Assembly: GCA_963680875.1 (NCBI GenBank)
Contig: OY804589.1
Coordinates: forward strand, 29,118,962 to 29,182,961
Reading direction: 5' to 3'
Source of the DNA: Bathymodiolus brooksi
Taxonomy: Eukaryota; Mollusca; Bivalvia; Mytilida; Modiolidae
Length of the DNA stretch: 64,000 bases
Shown: piece by piece, positions 10,964-24,574 of the stretch
How positions within the stretch are numbered: the first letter of the stretch is position 1
How the letters are laid out: each line of letters opens with the position of its first letter
Position numbers and translations under genes: made by a program
Notes under the pieces: generated by a model
What the model saw: the letters and a program-made list of their open reading frames with translations, nothing else
Told to the model about the DNA's origin: nothing
The model's database searches: none

Positions 10964-13322
10964 CTGAAACAATAAAGATAGAGAAAATATAAATATAGAA
11001 ATACGAAAATCAAAAAACAAAAATAAGAAAGCAAATGAAGCTTATGATCATCATTGTACAACAAAGGTAAATTAAACAGGGCCGGATAATTACATTTTGG
11101 GTAAAAAGCTCCTGAGAGCTTGTGTTTATTGTTATACAAAAACCGAATTCAAATAAAGTTTTCTTATCTTATCTATCTTATTTTGGGGTCTCTAGACTAA
11201 TATAATTATTCGGCTCTCCTAAGATGGAGCCACCCTCTAACTCGTCCGCACCCCTCTTGAATATATTTGGCTTTTAGCAACACCTACATAGCTTGAAGTA
11301 AACTTATAGCAAATTCTTTAAATAAACTAGAATAGCTATCGTTTGATTGTCAATAACATATTCTTTAAGAAATACCACTATTTTACTACGGTATTTATTG
11401 CAAACCAAATTAGTTTGAGGGATCCTCCAAGCTTGTCGGGCCCTAGGCTGCAGCCTATACTAGCCTATAGGATAATCCAGCCCTGGGTCCATACAAGAGT
11501 ATGAATATAGCTTCGTGCAGAAGCACAACAATAGTATTAGAACTTGGACAAGTACAAAAGAAGAATATGAGCTTAGGTCCGTGCAAGGGTATATGAAAAA
11601 TATGAGTTTAAGAGAAATTCAATGAAAAAAGGCATACAAAGAGAACTTAAATTAGCTGTTGGTCAATTCGGAACTCATTGACCTTTTTTTTTATCTCGCA
11701 AACCATAAGCTCTAGGTTTGTCTGATAAATGAAGAACTAAGGAATAACTTGATCTAAATCACAGCCTTTATTCTCTGTAAAGGACTCCAGTGTTATTTGT
11801 GCAGAAGGATGGGTAAACAAAATAAAGATTCATACCAAGGAAACCATTGTGTCAAGAAATGGACGACGACAACGAGAATACGACGCTAGACCAATTATAA
11901 AATATGACCGCAAAAATGTGCGATTGTATAATTAATGAACAGGTGTTTTACGTATATTTGAGAAACCAGATTTATTAAAACACCCATAAACCAAATCTTT
12001 CCTAATCACCTCCCCCCCCCCCAAAAAAAACCCCCAACATAACACCACACACATACACATGTGGTGGTTGCCTTTGACATTATTTTGTCTGATATTTGCG
12101 TCCTTCAAATCGTTTCCAATCATCTGAAAAATGAGCACTTAAAATTACTGAAACTACTATCATGACCAAACGGAAATTGTAATAATCCATGAAAGAATAT
12201 TTTTTGACGAACGCATTTCAAAATACAAGAATTCCAATTATGGGATTTCAGACAAAACAGAATTATATTATATACGAATAAACTATCATCATAGACAGAT
12301 TATGTAATAGTTTTTATCTTGAGGGCAATATTATACAATTATTGTCTTTGGAATAATTTGCTATCTGGATTTATCAACCTGAAAAAATGTAATATTTAAT
12401 ATACGTTTTTAAAGGTTGATACATCCATAGGAGCTCGCAGTTATATTTTCACATCACCAGGTACAGAAGAAGGGAGGACACTTTTTGGGGGGCCAAAAGT
12501 GAAAGTAGTTTCGGCACCTTTTTTCGCTTCAAAAACCGTTTAGTCTTTGTTCTTCCCATAAAAGTAATGCAAATATCGATGTTTTTTGCTGATTGACTGG
12601 TTTACAATGGAATAACACTCGTTTTTAAATTCCAAGCGGTTTGGACAACTTCTTATCATACTCAATGTGATGTGAAAATATAACTGCGAGTCCCTGTGGA
12701 TAAATCAGTTAGCAACCTAATACCAAAGTCAATAATTGTTTTATTTCATGAACATGTTTAATTGTTATCTACTTACAAATTCATCGTCATACCAATACAA
12801 TATCGCAATTTTGGAGCGTTTGTTTATGATTCAGCCGAAAAACAAATGTTAAGCACAATCTCATTGGTTATTACACAACGAAAGAACGAATTTGATAGGA
12901 TAGTAAACGAATTTGATAGGATAGTAAAAGTCCGGTTTCCCCCATCTATGTATATGCCTTGCGAGGGTGATATCACTTTCCGGACACCTGCCATGGTCTA
13001 TTTGTAGCGAAAGGGTGATATAGCAAGTACTCAAAACCTATTAAACAGTTATAAGCCAATCATATGCAAGCTTAATTACAGTCATGTAATAAAACGATTT
13101 ATTACATACTTAGTTCAAATAGAGGCATCTTTGTATGACCAATATGACCGGAAGTAAACTGTCCATATTTTCACACCCCGGGAAAATAACCGGTTATTGG
13201 ATTGCTACAAAATCATTTCCATATCGAGGCCCATATTGGCCCAGGCCAATATGGGCCCCGACTTCGTCTCAGACCAATATGGGTGTCTCTTTTCTAGATG
13301 TCGGAAGTATGTAATAAATAGT

Positions 13323-13453
13323 TTAATACATGGGCATTTCCATATTGGCCTGGTTATCATCCCTCGATCCATATTGGCCCTCGACTCCGTTTCGGGCCAA
13401 TATGGGGGTCTCGGGATGATAACCAGGCCAATATGGAAATGCCCATGTATTAA
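13323..13453. repeat. Long hairpin, unit A
   Basis: Two perfect 41-base arms (13323-13363 and 13413-13453) with a loop that itself contains the inverted pair CCATATTGGCCC / GGGCCAATATGG. A smaller palindrome of the same motif lies just left (13225-13257). Confidence 0.9.
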
Positions 13454-14120
13454 TCTGTAAATATTGACCGGGCCCGATCAATATAATGTTTTCTTCCGGC
13501 TATTGTTTTTTTTTCGTTCAGAATTGTTTTTTTCGGACAGCACGAGAGTTAGAATATTTATTTTAAGCGCGAAATTTTTTTCCAGAATTTAACATTAGGT
13601 TATATGACAAAAACTCTGAATCAGATTTTTCCCCCCTCCACCAAAATCAGAATATTTTTTCAGCAACATCGGGAATCAGAATATTTTAAAAAAAAAAAAA
13701 CCCATAGCCCCCACTGGAAGTTAAATGGTCCGTCCCTTAACATTTTCAGCTAAACACATTCTACGTAGTGGGGTATGAATCTACATTCTCAAGCTCCACT
13801 TTCTATGGTCAATTACTTCCTGTGTTATACAGTCAGCAAGATGATATTTCACGATTTGTATATAGAGTAAAAAGATAACTGTATCCTTGCAGAGCACTTG
13901 GATTCATTCCCGGTTTTTAGTGTGGTTCGTGCTGTCATATCTGTAAATAGTTTCCTGTGTACTGATTTCATAGACCATTGTTTTGTTGCTTTGTCCCTTT
14001 TCTTTTGACTATTGTATTGTCTGTCCTTCTTAGAATTACGACTTCTTAATACCCCATTGGTAACCTCAAACCTTTCATAAATTGATGCATGACCACCACT
14101 TATGAACATCAACAATATAC

Positions 14121-14204
14121 CTGGACATGGTAACGGAATCTGAGCATTCTTTACTTCTTCGAAATCCGATCCACTTGCCATATCTGATGCATTTTCATCA
14201 TTTT
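14121..14204 (-). CDS. Receptor tail exon 12 (tandem copy B, Phe form)
   Basis: Same 84-bp exon and borders, 3269 bp from copy C. The exon body is unchanged (S-D-F-E-E-V), while the surrounding intron has single-base differences and indels relative to C and D, so the exon is at least not decaying faster than its surroundings. Confidence 0.58.
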
Positions 14205-16592
14205 CTGAAACAATAAAGATAGAGAAAATATAAATATAGAAATACGAAAATCAAAAAACAAAGATAAGAAAGCAAATGAAGCTTATGATCATCATTGTAC
14301 AACAAAGGTAAATTAAACAGGGCCGGATTATTACATTTTGGGTAAAAATCTCCTGAGATCTTGTGTTTATTGTTATACAAAAACCGAATTCAAATAAAGT
14401 TTTCTTATCTTATCTATCTTATTTTGGGGTCTCTAGACTAATATAATTATTCGGTTCTCCTAAGATGGAGCCACCCTCTAACTCGTCCGCACCCCTCTTG
14501 AATATTTTTGGCTTTTAGTAACACCTACATAGCTTGAAGTAAACTTATAGCAAATTCTTTAAATAAACTAGAATAGCTATCGTTTGATTGTCAATAAAAT
14601 ATTCTTTAAGAAATACCACTATTTTACTACGGTATTTATTGCAAACCAAATTAGTTTGATGGATCCTCCAAGCTTGACGGGCTCTAGGTTGCAGCCTATA
14701 CTAGCCTATAGGATAATCCAGCCCTGGGTCCATACAAGAGTATGAATATAGCTTCGTGCAGAAGCATAACAATAGTATTAGAACTTGGCAAGTACAAAAG
14801 AAGAATATGAGCTTAGGTCCGTGCAAGGGTATATGAAAAATATGAGTTTAAGAGAAATTCAATGAAAAAAGGCATACAAAGAGAACTTAAATTAGCTGTT
14901 GGTCAATTCGGAACTCATTGACCTTTTTTTTTTATCTCGCAAACCATAAGCTCTAGGTTTGTCTGATAAATGAAGAACTCAGGAATAACTTGATCAAAAT
15001 CACAGCCTTTATTCTCTGTAAATGACTCCAGTGTTATTTGTGCAGAAGGATGGGTAAACTAAATAAAGATTCATACCAAGGAAACCATTGTGTCAAGCAA
15101 TGGACGACGACGACGAGAATACGACGCCAGACCAATTATAAAATATGACCGCAAAGATGTTGCGATTGTATAATTAATGAACAGGTGTTTTACGTTGTGA
15201 GATTTTAAATAATATATTTCGTATATTTGAGAAACCAGATTTATTAAAACACCCACAAACCAAATCTTTCCTAATCACCTCCCCCCCCCCCCCTAAAAAA
15301 AATCCCAACAAAACACCACACACATACACATGTGGTAGTTGCCTTTGACATTATTTTGTCTGATATTTGCGTCCTTCAAATCGTTTCCAATCATCTGCAA
15401 AATGAGCACTTAAAATTACTGAAACTACTATCATGACCAAACGGAAATTGTAATAATCCATGAAAGAATATTTTTGACGAACGCATTTCAAAATACAAGA
15501 ATTCCAATTATGGGATTTCAGACAAAACAGAATTATATTATATACGAATAAACTATCATCATAGACAGATTATGTAATAGTTGTTTATTTTGAGGGCAAT
15601 ATTATACAATTATTGACTTTGGAATAAGTTGCTATCTGGATTTATCAACCTGAAAAAATGTAATATTTAATATACGTTTTTAAAGGTTGATACATCCATA
15701 GGAGCTCGCAGTTATATTTTCACATCACCAGGTACAGAAGAAGGGAGGACACTTTTTGGGGGGCCAAAAGTGAAAGTAGTTTCGGCACCTTTTTTCGCTT
15801 CAAAAACCGTTTAGTCTTTGTTCTTCCCATAAAAGTAATGCAAATATCGATGTTTTTTGCTGATTGACTGGTTTACAATGGAATAACACTCGTTTTTAAA
15901 TTCCAAGCGGTTTGGACAACTTCTTATCATACTCAATGTGATGTGAAAATATAACTGCCAGCCCCTGTGGATAAATCAGTTAGCAACCTAATACCAAAGT
16001 CAATAATTGTTTTATTTCATGAAAATGTTTAATTGTTATCTATTTACAAATTCATCGTCATACCAATACAATATTGCAATTTTGGAGCGTTTGTTTATGA
16101 TTCAGCCGAAAAACAAATGTTAAGCACAATCTCATTGGTTATTACACAACGAAAGAACGAATTTGATAGGATAGTAAACGAATTTGATAGGATAGTAAAG
16201 GTCCGGTTTCCCCCATCTATTGATATGCCTTGCGAGGGTGATATCACTTTCCGGACACCTGCCATGGTCTATTTGTAGCGAAAGGGTGATATAGCAAGTA
16301 CTCAAAACCTCTTAAACAGTTATAAGCTAATCATATGCAAGCTTAATTACAGTCATGTAATAAAACGATTTATTACATACTTAGTTCAAATAGAGGCATC
16401 TTTGTATGACCAATATGACCGGAAGTAAACTGTCCATATTTTCACACCCCGGGAAAATAACCGGTTATTGGATTGCTACAATATCATTTCCATATCGAGG
16501 CCCATATTGGCCCGGGCCAATATGGGCCTCGACTTCGTCTCAGGCCAATATGGGTGTCTCTTTTCTAGATGTCGAAGTATGTAATAAATAGT

Positions 16593-16723
16593 TTAATACA
16601 CGGGCATTTCCATATTGGCCTGGTTATCATCCCTCGACCCATATTGGCCCTCGACTCCGTTTCGGGCCAATATGGGGGTCTCGGGATGATAACCAGGCCA
16701 ATATGGAAATGCCCATGTATTAA
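16593..16723. repeat. Long hairpin, unit B
   Basis: Same hairpin as in unit A, with one arm mismatch (CGGGCATTTC against GCCCATG). The loop change keeps the inner CCATATTGG pair intact. Confidence 0.88.
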
Positions 16724-17389
16724 TCTGTATATATTGACCGGGCCCGATCAATATAATGTTTTCTTCCGGCTATGGTTTTTTTTTCGTTCAGAATTGTTTT
16801 TTTCGGACAGCACGAGAGTTAGAATATTTATTTTAAGCGCGAATTTTTTTTCCAGAATTTAACATTAGGTTATATGACAAAAACTCTGAATCAGATTTTT
16901 CCCCCCTCCACCAAAATCAGAATATTTTTTCAGCAACATCGGGAATCAGAATATTTTAAAAAAAAAAAACCCATAGCCCCCACTGGAAGTTAAATGGTCC
17001 GTCCCTTAACATTTTCAGCTAAACACATTCTACGTAGTGGGGTATGAATCTACATTCTCAAGCTCCACTTTCTATGGTCAATTACTTCCTGTGTTATACA
17101 GTCAGCAAGATGATATTTCACGATTTGTATATAGAGTAAAAAGATAACTGTATCCTTGCAGAGCACTTGGATTCATTCCCGGTTTTTAGTGTGGTTCGTG
17201 CTGTCATATCTGTAAATAGTTTCCTGTGTACTGATTTCATAGACCATTGTTTTGTTGCTTTGTCCCTTTTCTTTTGACTATTGTATTGTCTGTCCTTCTT
17301 AGAATTACGACTTCTTAATACCCCATTGGTAACCTCAAACCTTTCATAAATTGATGCATGACCACCACTTATGAACATCAACAATATAC

Positions 17390-17473
17390 CTGGACATGGT
17401 AACGGAATCTGAGCATTCTTTACTTCTTCGAAATCCGATCCACTTGCCATATCTGATGCATTTTCATCATTTT
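17390..17473 (-). CDS. Receptor tail exon 11 (tandem copy C, Phe form)
   Basis: Identical in coding sequence and borders to copy D, 3273 bp further along the transcript. The near-identity of units C and D over the whole repeat points to a recent duplication. Whether all copies are spliced in series, used one at a time, or mostly skipped cannot be told from sequence. Confidence 0.58.
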
Positions 17474-19865
17474 CTGAAACAATAAAGATAGAGAAAATAT
17501 AAATATAGAAATACGAAAATCAAAAAACAAAGATAAGAAAGCAAATGAAGCTTATGATCATCATTGTACAACAAAGGTAAATTAAACAGGGCCGGATTAT
17601 TACATTTTGGGTAAAAAGCTCCTGAGAGCTTGTGTTTATTGTTATACAAAAACCGAATTCAAATAAAGTTTTCTTATCTTATCTATCTTATTTTGGGGTC
17701 TCTAGACTAATATAATTATTCGGCTCTCCTAAGATGGAGCCACCCTCTAACTCGTCCGCACCCCTCTTGAATATTTTTGGCTTTTAGTAACACCTACATA
17801 GCTTGAAGTAAACTTATAGCAAATTCTTTAAATAAACTAGAATAGCTATCGTTTGATTGTCAATAGCATATTCTTTAAGAAATACCACTATTTTACTACG
17901 GTATTTATTGCAAACCAAATTAGTTTGATGGACCCTCCAAGCTTGACGGGCTCTAGGTTGCAGCCTATACTAGCCTATAGGATAATCCAGCCCTGGGTCC
18001 ATACAAGAGTATGAATATAGCTTCGTGCAGAAGCATAACAATAGTATTAGAACTTGGCAAGTACAAAAGAAGAATATGAGCTTAGGTCCGTGCAAGGGTA
18101 TATGAAAAATATGAGTTTAAGAGAAATTCAATGAAAAAAGGCATACAAAGAGAACTTAAATTAGCTGTTGGTCAATTCGGAACTCATTGACCTTTTTTTT
18201 TTATCTCGCAAACCATAAGCTCTAGGTTTGTCTGATAAATGAAGAACTCGGGAATAACTTGATCAAAATCACAGCCTTTATTCTCTGTAAAGGACTCCAG
18301 TGTTATTTGTGCAGAAGGATGGGTAAACTAAATAAAGATTCATACCAAGGAAACCATTGTGTCAAGCAATGGACGACGACGACGAGAATACGACGCCAGA
18401 CCAATTATAAAATATGACCGCAAAGATGTTGCGATTGTATAATTAATGAACAGGTGTTTTACGTTGTGAGATTTTAAATAATATATTTCGTATATTTGAG
18501 AAACCAGATTTATTAAAACACCCATAAACCAAATCTTTCCTAATCACCTCCCCCCCCCCCCCCCCCCAAAAAAAATCCCAACAAAACACCACACACATAC
18601 ACATGTGGTAGTTGCCTTTGACATTATTTTGTCTGATATTTGCGTCCTTCAAATCGTTTCCAATCATCTGCAAAATGAGCACTTAAAATTACTGAAACTA
18701 CTATCATGACCAAACGGAAATTGTAATAATCCATGAAAGAATATTTTTGACGAACGCATTTCAAAATACAAGAATTCCAATTATGGGATTTCAGACAAAA
18801 CAGAATTATATTATATACGAATAAACTATCATCATAGACAGATTATGTAATAGTTGTTTATTTTGAGGGCAATATTATACAATTATTGACTTTGGAATAA
18901 GTTGCTATCTGGATTTATCAACCTGAAAAAATGTAATATTTAATATACGTTTTTAAAGGTTGATACATCCATAGGAGCTCGCAGTTATATTTTCACATCA
19001 CCAGGTACAGAAGAAGGGAGGACACTTTTTGGGGGGCCAAAAGTGAAAGTAGTTTCGGCACCTTTTTTCGCTTCAAAAACCGTTTAGTCTTTGTTCTTCC
19101 CATAAAAGTAATGCAAATATCGATGTTTTTTGCTGATTGACTGGTTTACAATGGAATAACACTCGTTTTTAAATTCCAAGCGGTTTGGACAACTTCTTAT
19201 CATACTCAATGTGATGTGAAAATATAACTGCCAGCCCCTGTGGATAAATCAGTTAGCAACCTAATACCAAAGTCAATAATTGTTTTATTTCATGAAAATG
19301 TTTAATTGTTATCTATTTACAAATTCATCGTCATACCAATACAATATTGCAATTTTGGAGCGTTTGTTTATGATTCAGCCGAAAAACAAATGTTAAGCAC
19401 AATCTCATTGGTTATTACACAACGAAAGAACGAATTTGATAGGATAGTAAACGAATTTGATAGGATAGTAAAGGTCCGGTTTCCCCCATCTATTGATATG
19501 CCTTGCGAGGGTGATATCACTTTCCGGACACCTGCCATGGTCTATTTGTAGCGAAAGGGTGATATAGCAAGTACTCAAAACCTCTTAAACAGTTATAAGC
19601 TAATCATATGCAAGCTTAATTACAGTCATGTAATAAAACGATTTATTACATACTTAGTTCAAATAGAGGCATCTTTGTATGACCAATATGACCGGAAGTA
19701 AACTGTCCATATTTTCACACCCCGGGAAAATAACCGGTTATTGGATTGCTACAATATCATTTCCATATCGAGGCCCATATTGGCCCGGGCCAATATGGGC
19801 CTCGACTTCGTCTCAGGCCAATATGGGTGTCTCTTTTCTAGATGTCGAAGTATGTAATAAATAGT

Positions 19866-19996
19866 TTAATACACGGGCATTTCCATATTGGCCTGGTTAT
19901 CATCCCTCGACCCATATTGGCCCTCGACTCCGTTTCGGGCCAATATGGGGGTCTCGGGATGATAACCAGGCCAATATGGAAATGCCCATGTATTAA
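19866..19996. repeat. Long hairpin, unit C
   Basis: Same hairpin with the same arm mismatch as in unit B. Unit D is cut off before this part, so no fourth copy exists. Confidence 0.88.
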
Positions 19997-20662
19997 TCTG
20001 TATATATTGACCGGGCCCGATCAATATAATGTTTTCTTCCGGCTATGGTTTTTTTTTCGTTCAGAATTGTTTTTTTCGGACAGCACGAGAGTTAGAATAT
20101 TTATTTTAAGCGCGAATTTTTTTTCCAGAATTTAACATTAGGTTATATGACAAAAACTCTGAATCAGATTTTTCCCCCCTCCACCAAAATCAGAATATTT
20201 TTTCAGCAACATCGGGAATCAGAATATTTTTAAAAAAAAAAACCCATAGCCCCCACTGGAAGTTAAATGGTCCGTCCCTTAACATTTTCAGCTAAACACA
20301 TTCTACGTAGTGGGGTATGAATCTACATTCTCAAGCTCCACTTTCTATGGTCAATTACTTCCTGTGTTATACAGTCAGCAAGATGATATTTCACGATTTG
20401 TATATAGAGTAAAAAGATAACTGTATCCTTGCAGAGCACTTGGATTCATTCCCGGTTTTTAGTGTGGTTCGTGCTGTCATATCTGTAAATAGTTTCCTGT
20501 GTACTGATTTCATAGACCATTGTTTTGTTGCTTTGTCCCTTTTCTTTTGACTATTGTATTGTCTGTCCTTCTTAGAATTACGACTTCTTAATACCCCATT
20601 GGTAACCTCAAACCTTTCATAAATTGATGCATGACCACCACTTATGAACATCAACAATATAC

Positions 20663-20746
20663 CTGGACATGGTAACGGAATCTGAGCATTCTTTACTTCT
20701 TCGAAATCCGATCCACTTGCCATATCTGATGCATTTTCATCATTTT
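20663..20746 (-). CDS. Receptor tail exon 10 (tandem copy D, Phe form)
   Basis: An 84-bp exon, phase 1 to phase 1, acceptor TATTGTTTCAG and donor CCAG|GTATAT. It encodes 28 residues starting ENDENASDMASGSDFEEV and ending PLPCP. It is acidic and serine-rich as expected of a cytoplasmic tail. It lies in the fourth, truncated unit of the 3.27-kb tandem array and is the first copy to be transcribed. Being symmetric, it can be included or skipped without changing frame. The position that is tyrosine in copy A is phenylalanine here. Confidence 0.6.
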
Positions 20747-22904
20747 CTGAAACAATAAAGATAGAGAAAATATAAATATAGAAATACGAAAATCAAAAAA
20801 CAAAGATAAGAAAGCAAATGAAGCTTATGATCATCATTGTACAACAAAGGTAAATTAAACAGGGCCGGATTATTACATTTTGGGTAAAAAGCTCCTGAGA
20901 GCTTGTGTTTATTGTTATACAAAAACCGAATTCAAATAAAGTTTTCTTATCTTATCTATCTTATTTTGGGGTCTCTAGACTAATATAATTATTCGGCTCT
21001 CCTAAGATGGAGCCACCCTCTAACTCGTCCGCACCCCTCTTGAATATTTTTGGCTTTTAGTAACACCTACATAGCTTGAAGTAAACTTATAGCAAATTCT
21101 TTAAATAAACTAGAATAGCTATCGTTTGATTGTCAATAGCATATTCTTTAAGAAATACCACTATTTTACTACGGTATTTATTGCAAACCAAATTAGTTTG
21201 ATGGACCCTCCAAGCTTGACGGGCTCTAGGTTGCAGCCTATACTAGCCTATAGGATAATCCAGCCCTGGGTCCATACAAGAGTATGAATATAGCTTCGTG
21301 CAGAAGCATAACAATAGTATTAGAACTTGGCAAGTACAAAAGAAGAATATGAGCTTAGGTCCGTGCAAGGGTATATGAAAAATATGAGTTTAAGAGAAAT
21401 TCAATGAAAAAAGGCATACAAAGAGAACTTAAATTAGCTGTTGGTCAATTCGGAACTCATTGACCTTTTTTTTTTATCTCGCAAACCATAAGCTCTAGGT
21501 TTGTCTGATAAATGAAGAACTCGGGAATAACTTGATCAAAATCACAGCCTTTATTCTCTGTAAAGGACTCCAGTGTTATTTGTGCAGAAGGATGGGTAAA
21601 CTAAATAAAGATTCATACCAAGGAAACCATTGTGTCAAGCAATGGACGACGACGACGAGAATACGACGCCAGACCAATTATAAAATATGACCGCAAAGAT
21701 GTTGCGATTGTATAATTAATGAACAGGTGTTTTACGTTGTGAGATTTTAAATAATATATTTCGTATATTTGAGAAACCAGATTTATTAAAACACCCATAA
21801 ACCAAATCTTTCCTAATCACCTCCCCCCCCCCCCCCCCAAAAAAATCCCAACAAAACACCACACACATACACATGTGGTAGTTGCCTTTGACATTATTTT
21901 GTCTGATATTTGCGTCCTTCAAATCGTTTCCAATCATCTGCAAAATGAGCACTTAAAATTACTGAAACTACTATCATGACCAAACGGAAATTGTAATAAT
22001 CCATGAAAGAATATTTTTTGACGAACGCATTTCAAAATACAAGAATTCCAATTATGGGATTTCAGACAAAACAGAATTATATTATATACGAATAAACTAT
22101 CATCATAGACAGATTATGTAATAGTTGTTTATTTTGAGGGCAATATTATACAATTATTGACTTTGGAATAAGTTGCTATCTGGATTTATCAACCTGAAAA
22201 AATGTAATATTTAATATACGTTTTTAAAGGTTGATACATCCATAGGAGCTCGCAGTTATATTTTCACATCACCTGGTACAGAAGAAGGGAGGACGGACAC
22301 TTTTTGGGGGGCCAAAAGTGAAAGTAGTTTCGGCCCCTTTTTTCGCTTCAAAAACTGTTTAGTCTTTGTTCTTCCCATAAAATTAATGCAAATATCGATG
22401 TTTTTTGCTGATTGACTGGTTTACAATGGAATAACACTCGTTTTTAAATTCCAAGCGGTTTGGACAACTTCTTATCATACTCAATGTGATGTGAAAATAT
22501 AACTCCGAGCCCCTGTGGATAAATCAGTTAGCAACCTAATACCAAAGTCAATAATTGTTTTATTTCATGAAAATGTTTAATTGTTATCTATTTACAAATT
22601 CATCGTCATACCAATACAATATCGCAATTTTGGAGCGTTTTTTTGGTTTTTTTTTTTACATCATAATATAGTTTATTCAAATATATCTTATAAACTACAT
22701 CAGTGTCTGATTACTGATTACTGATCGATGGATACCCTCGGATTTAGAACCTAGCATCATTTGATCCAGTTTGTGCCATGCAAAGATTATGTAAGAAAAG
22801 TTGAAGATACAAAAGGATAATAAAAAGCCACAAATCGAAGAAGGACAGACAACACAATGGCCAAAAGAAAAAAAAACAAAATTACAATTATCAACAAATT
22901 GATT

Positions 22905-23165
22905 TTGATTGTTGGTGTTTAATGCCACTTTCAGCAATATTTCAGCTATATCATGGCGACTAGTTTTAGTGGTGGAAGAAGCCGGAGTACTCGGAGAGAA
23001 CCACCGACCATGGGCAAACATCTGGTAAACTTTATCACTTGCGTCTGCGAGTCGAGTGCACCTTTTTTGTAATTTACAAGGCCGAGCGCGAACCCACGTC
23101 GTATTGGTGATAGGCTTGTATGAGTTGTTAGGTAATCCAACTACCTAACTCATTGAGCCACCCGG
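22905..23165 (-). mobile_element. SINE family A, minus strand
   Basis: Reverse copy starting with GTTTAATGCCACTTTCAGCA and ending in the head CTAACTCATTGAGCCACCCG. Its head is the source of the 34-bp minisatellite that follows. Confidence 0.78.
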
Positions 23166-23818
23166 GTCCTTCAACTACCTAACTCATTGAGCCACCCGGG
23201 CCCTATATCTACCTAGCTCATTGAGCCACCGGGCCCTACAACTACCTAACTCATTGAGCCACCCGGGTCCTACAACTACCTAACTCATTGAGCCACCCGG
23301 GCCCTACAACTACCTAACTCATTGAGCCACCCGGGCCCTACAACTACCTAACTCATTGAGCCACCCGGGCCCTACAACTACCTAACTCATTGAGCCACCC
23401 GGGCCCTACAACTACCTAACTCATTGAGCCACCTTGGCCCTACAACTACCTAAGTCATTGAGCCACCCGGGCCCTACAACTACCTAACTCATTGAGCCAC
23501 CTGGGCCCTACAACTACCTAACTCATTGAGCCACCTGGGCCCTACAACTACCTAACTCATTGAGCCACCTGGGTCCTACAACTACCTAACTCAGTGAGCC
23601 ACCGGGCCCTACAACTACCTAACTCATTGAGCCACCCAGGCCCTTCAACTATCTAACTCATTGGGCCACCTGGGCCCTACAACTACCTAACTCATTGAGC
23701 CACCTGGGCCCTACAACTACCTAACTCATTGAGCCACCCAGGCCCTACAACTACCTAACTCATTGAGCCACCCAGGCCCTACGACTACCTAACTCATTGA
23801 GCCACCCGGGCCTCAAGT
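23131..23818. repeat. 34-bp minisatellite made from a SINE head (about 20 copies)
   Basis: Unit CTACAACTACCTAACTCATT-GAGCCACCCGGGCC. It is the complement of the first 34 bases of SINE family A, so each unit carries the box A-like TGGCTCAATGAG on the minus strand. Units differ by one to three bases and a few are 33 bp. Confidence 0.92.
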
Positions 23819-24574
23819 ATGAACAAACACTACACAGAAAACTAAATATCGAGCAACACGAACCTCACTAAAACCCGAGTGTTCTGGGAGGGTAGGCAGT
23901 TGCTGCTCCATATGTAAATGATTAAGTGATTGGTGTTACGCATGCAACACCAATTACAGAAGAATATCCTTTCAAAGCCCTACGGTATACGGTCATAAAA
24001 AATCAGGGTACGACTTGTTGTACTCATACCCCTAAATCGTCCTATTAAAACATGCCATCTTTTTTTTGTGTGTGTACAGTTGTCTGATTGGTCGATTTTT
24101 TAATAAGAGGACAAACAAATCGTAAACAAAGTTTTATGACAGTAAAACCTGCTCTTGTGGTTATACAATCTTGAGTATGAGCTTATACAAGTGTTCCAGA
24201 AAACATTCTTGTACGAGTTTCTTACTCAAATTCAGAAATAGTCCAATCAGAACACTTTATATATTGGTGTTTTGCTTTCAATTACGACAACAAAATGTAT
24301 ACTCGAAATCTTTACGGCCCTAAGAAAGTGCAAGGTCATAAATATTTTGAAATTCAATTGTTCTATGTCACAGCTATTGTTCTGCTGGTACCAGAAATGT
24401 ACGGTTTCTAGGTACATTTCCAAAGAATAATAAATCTGAGAGTCTTCTAGGAATTTACAAAATATGGAAATCAATATTTTGAAATTCAATTGTTCTATGT
24501 CATGCTTACTGTTGGTCTGTGTTCATAAATATACAGTTGCTAGGTACTTTAAAGAACAATGGTTTTAATGTCCT

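Larger units (their letters stand above)
10244..22640. repeat. 3.27-kb tandem segmental array, about 3.8 units
   Basis: Units begin at the sequence GGCTATGG/GGCTATTG followed by a T run: A 10244-13497 (3254 bp), B 13498-16767 (3270 bp), C 16768-20040 (3273 bp), D 20041-22640 (2.6 kb, broken off inside TTTTGGAGCG). C and D are almost identical; A is the most diverged. Each unit holds one receptor tail exon, one dispersed repeat next to the exon donor, a poly-C tract, an open stretch of about 80 codons on the plus strand judged non-coding, and (A-C) a long hairpin. The other predicted peptides in the units are not supported as genes. Confidence 0.95.

Noticed and set aside
12762..13007. 81-codon plus-strand frame repeated in units A-C (SAEKQMLSTISLVITQ)
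   Set aside because: Present only because the whole unit is duplicated; it contains a 19-bp direct repeat, has no splice borders with fitting phase and is broken in unit D.
13200..13440. CCATATTGG motifs as SRF-type CArG boxes
   Set aside because: CArG needs six A/T between CC and GG; here there are five. The motif is explained by the hairpin structure.
15071..15256. Minus-strand 61-codon frame ending SRRRRPLLDTMVSLV in the tandem units
   Set aside because: No acceptor or donor with suitable phase; the GACGAC run explains the arginines. The plus strand reads MDDDDENTTPDQL but is equally unsupported.
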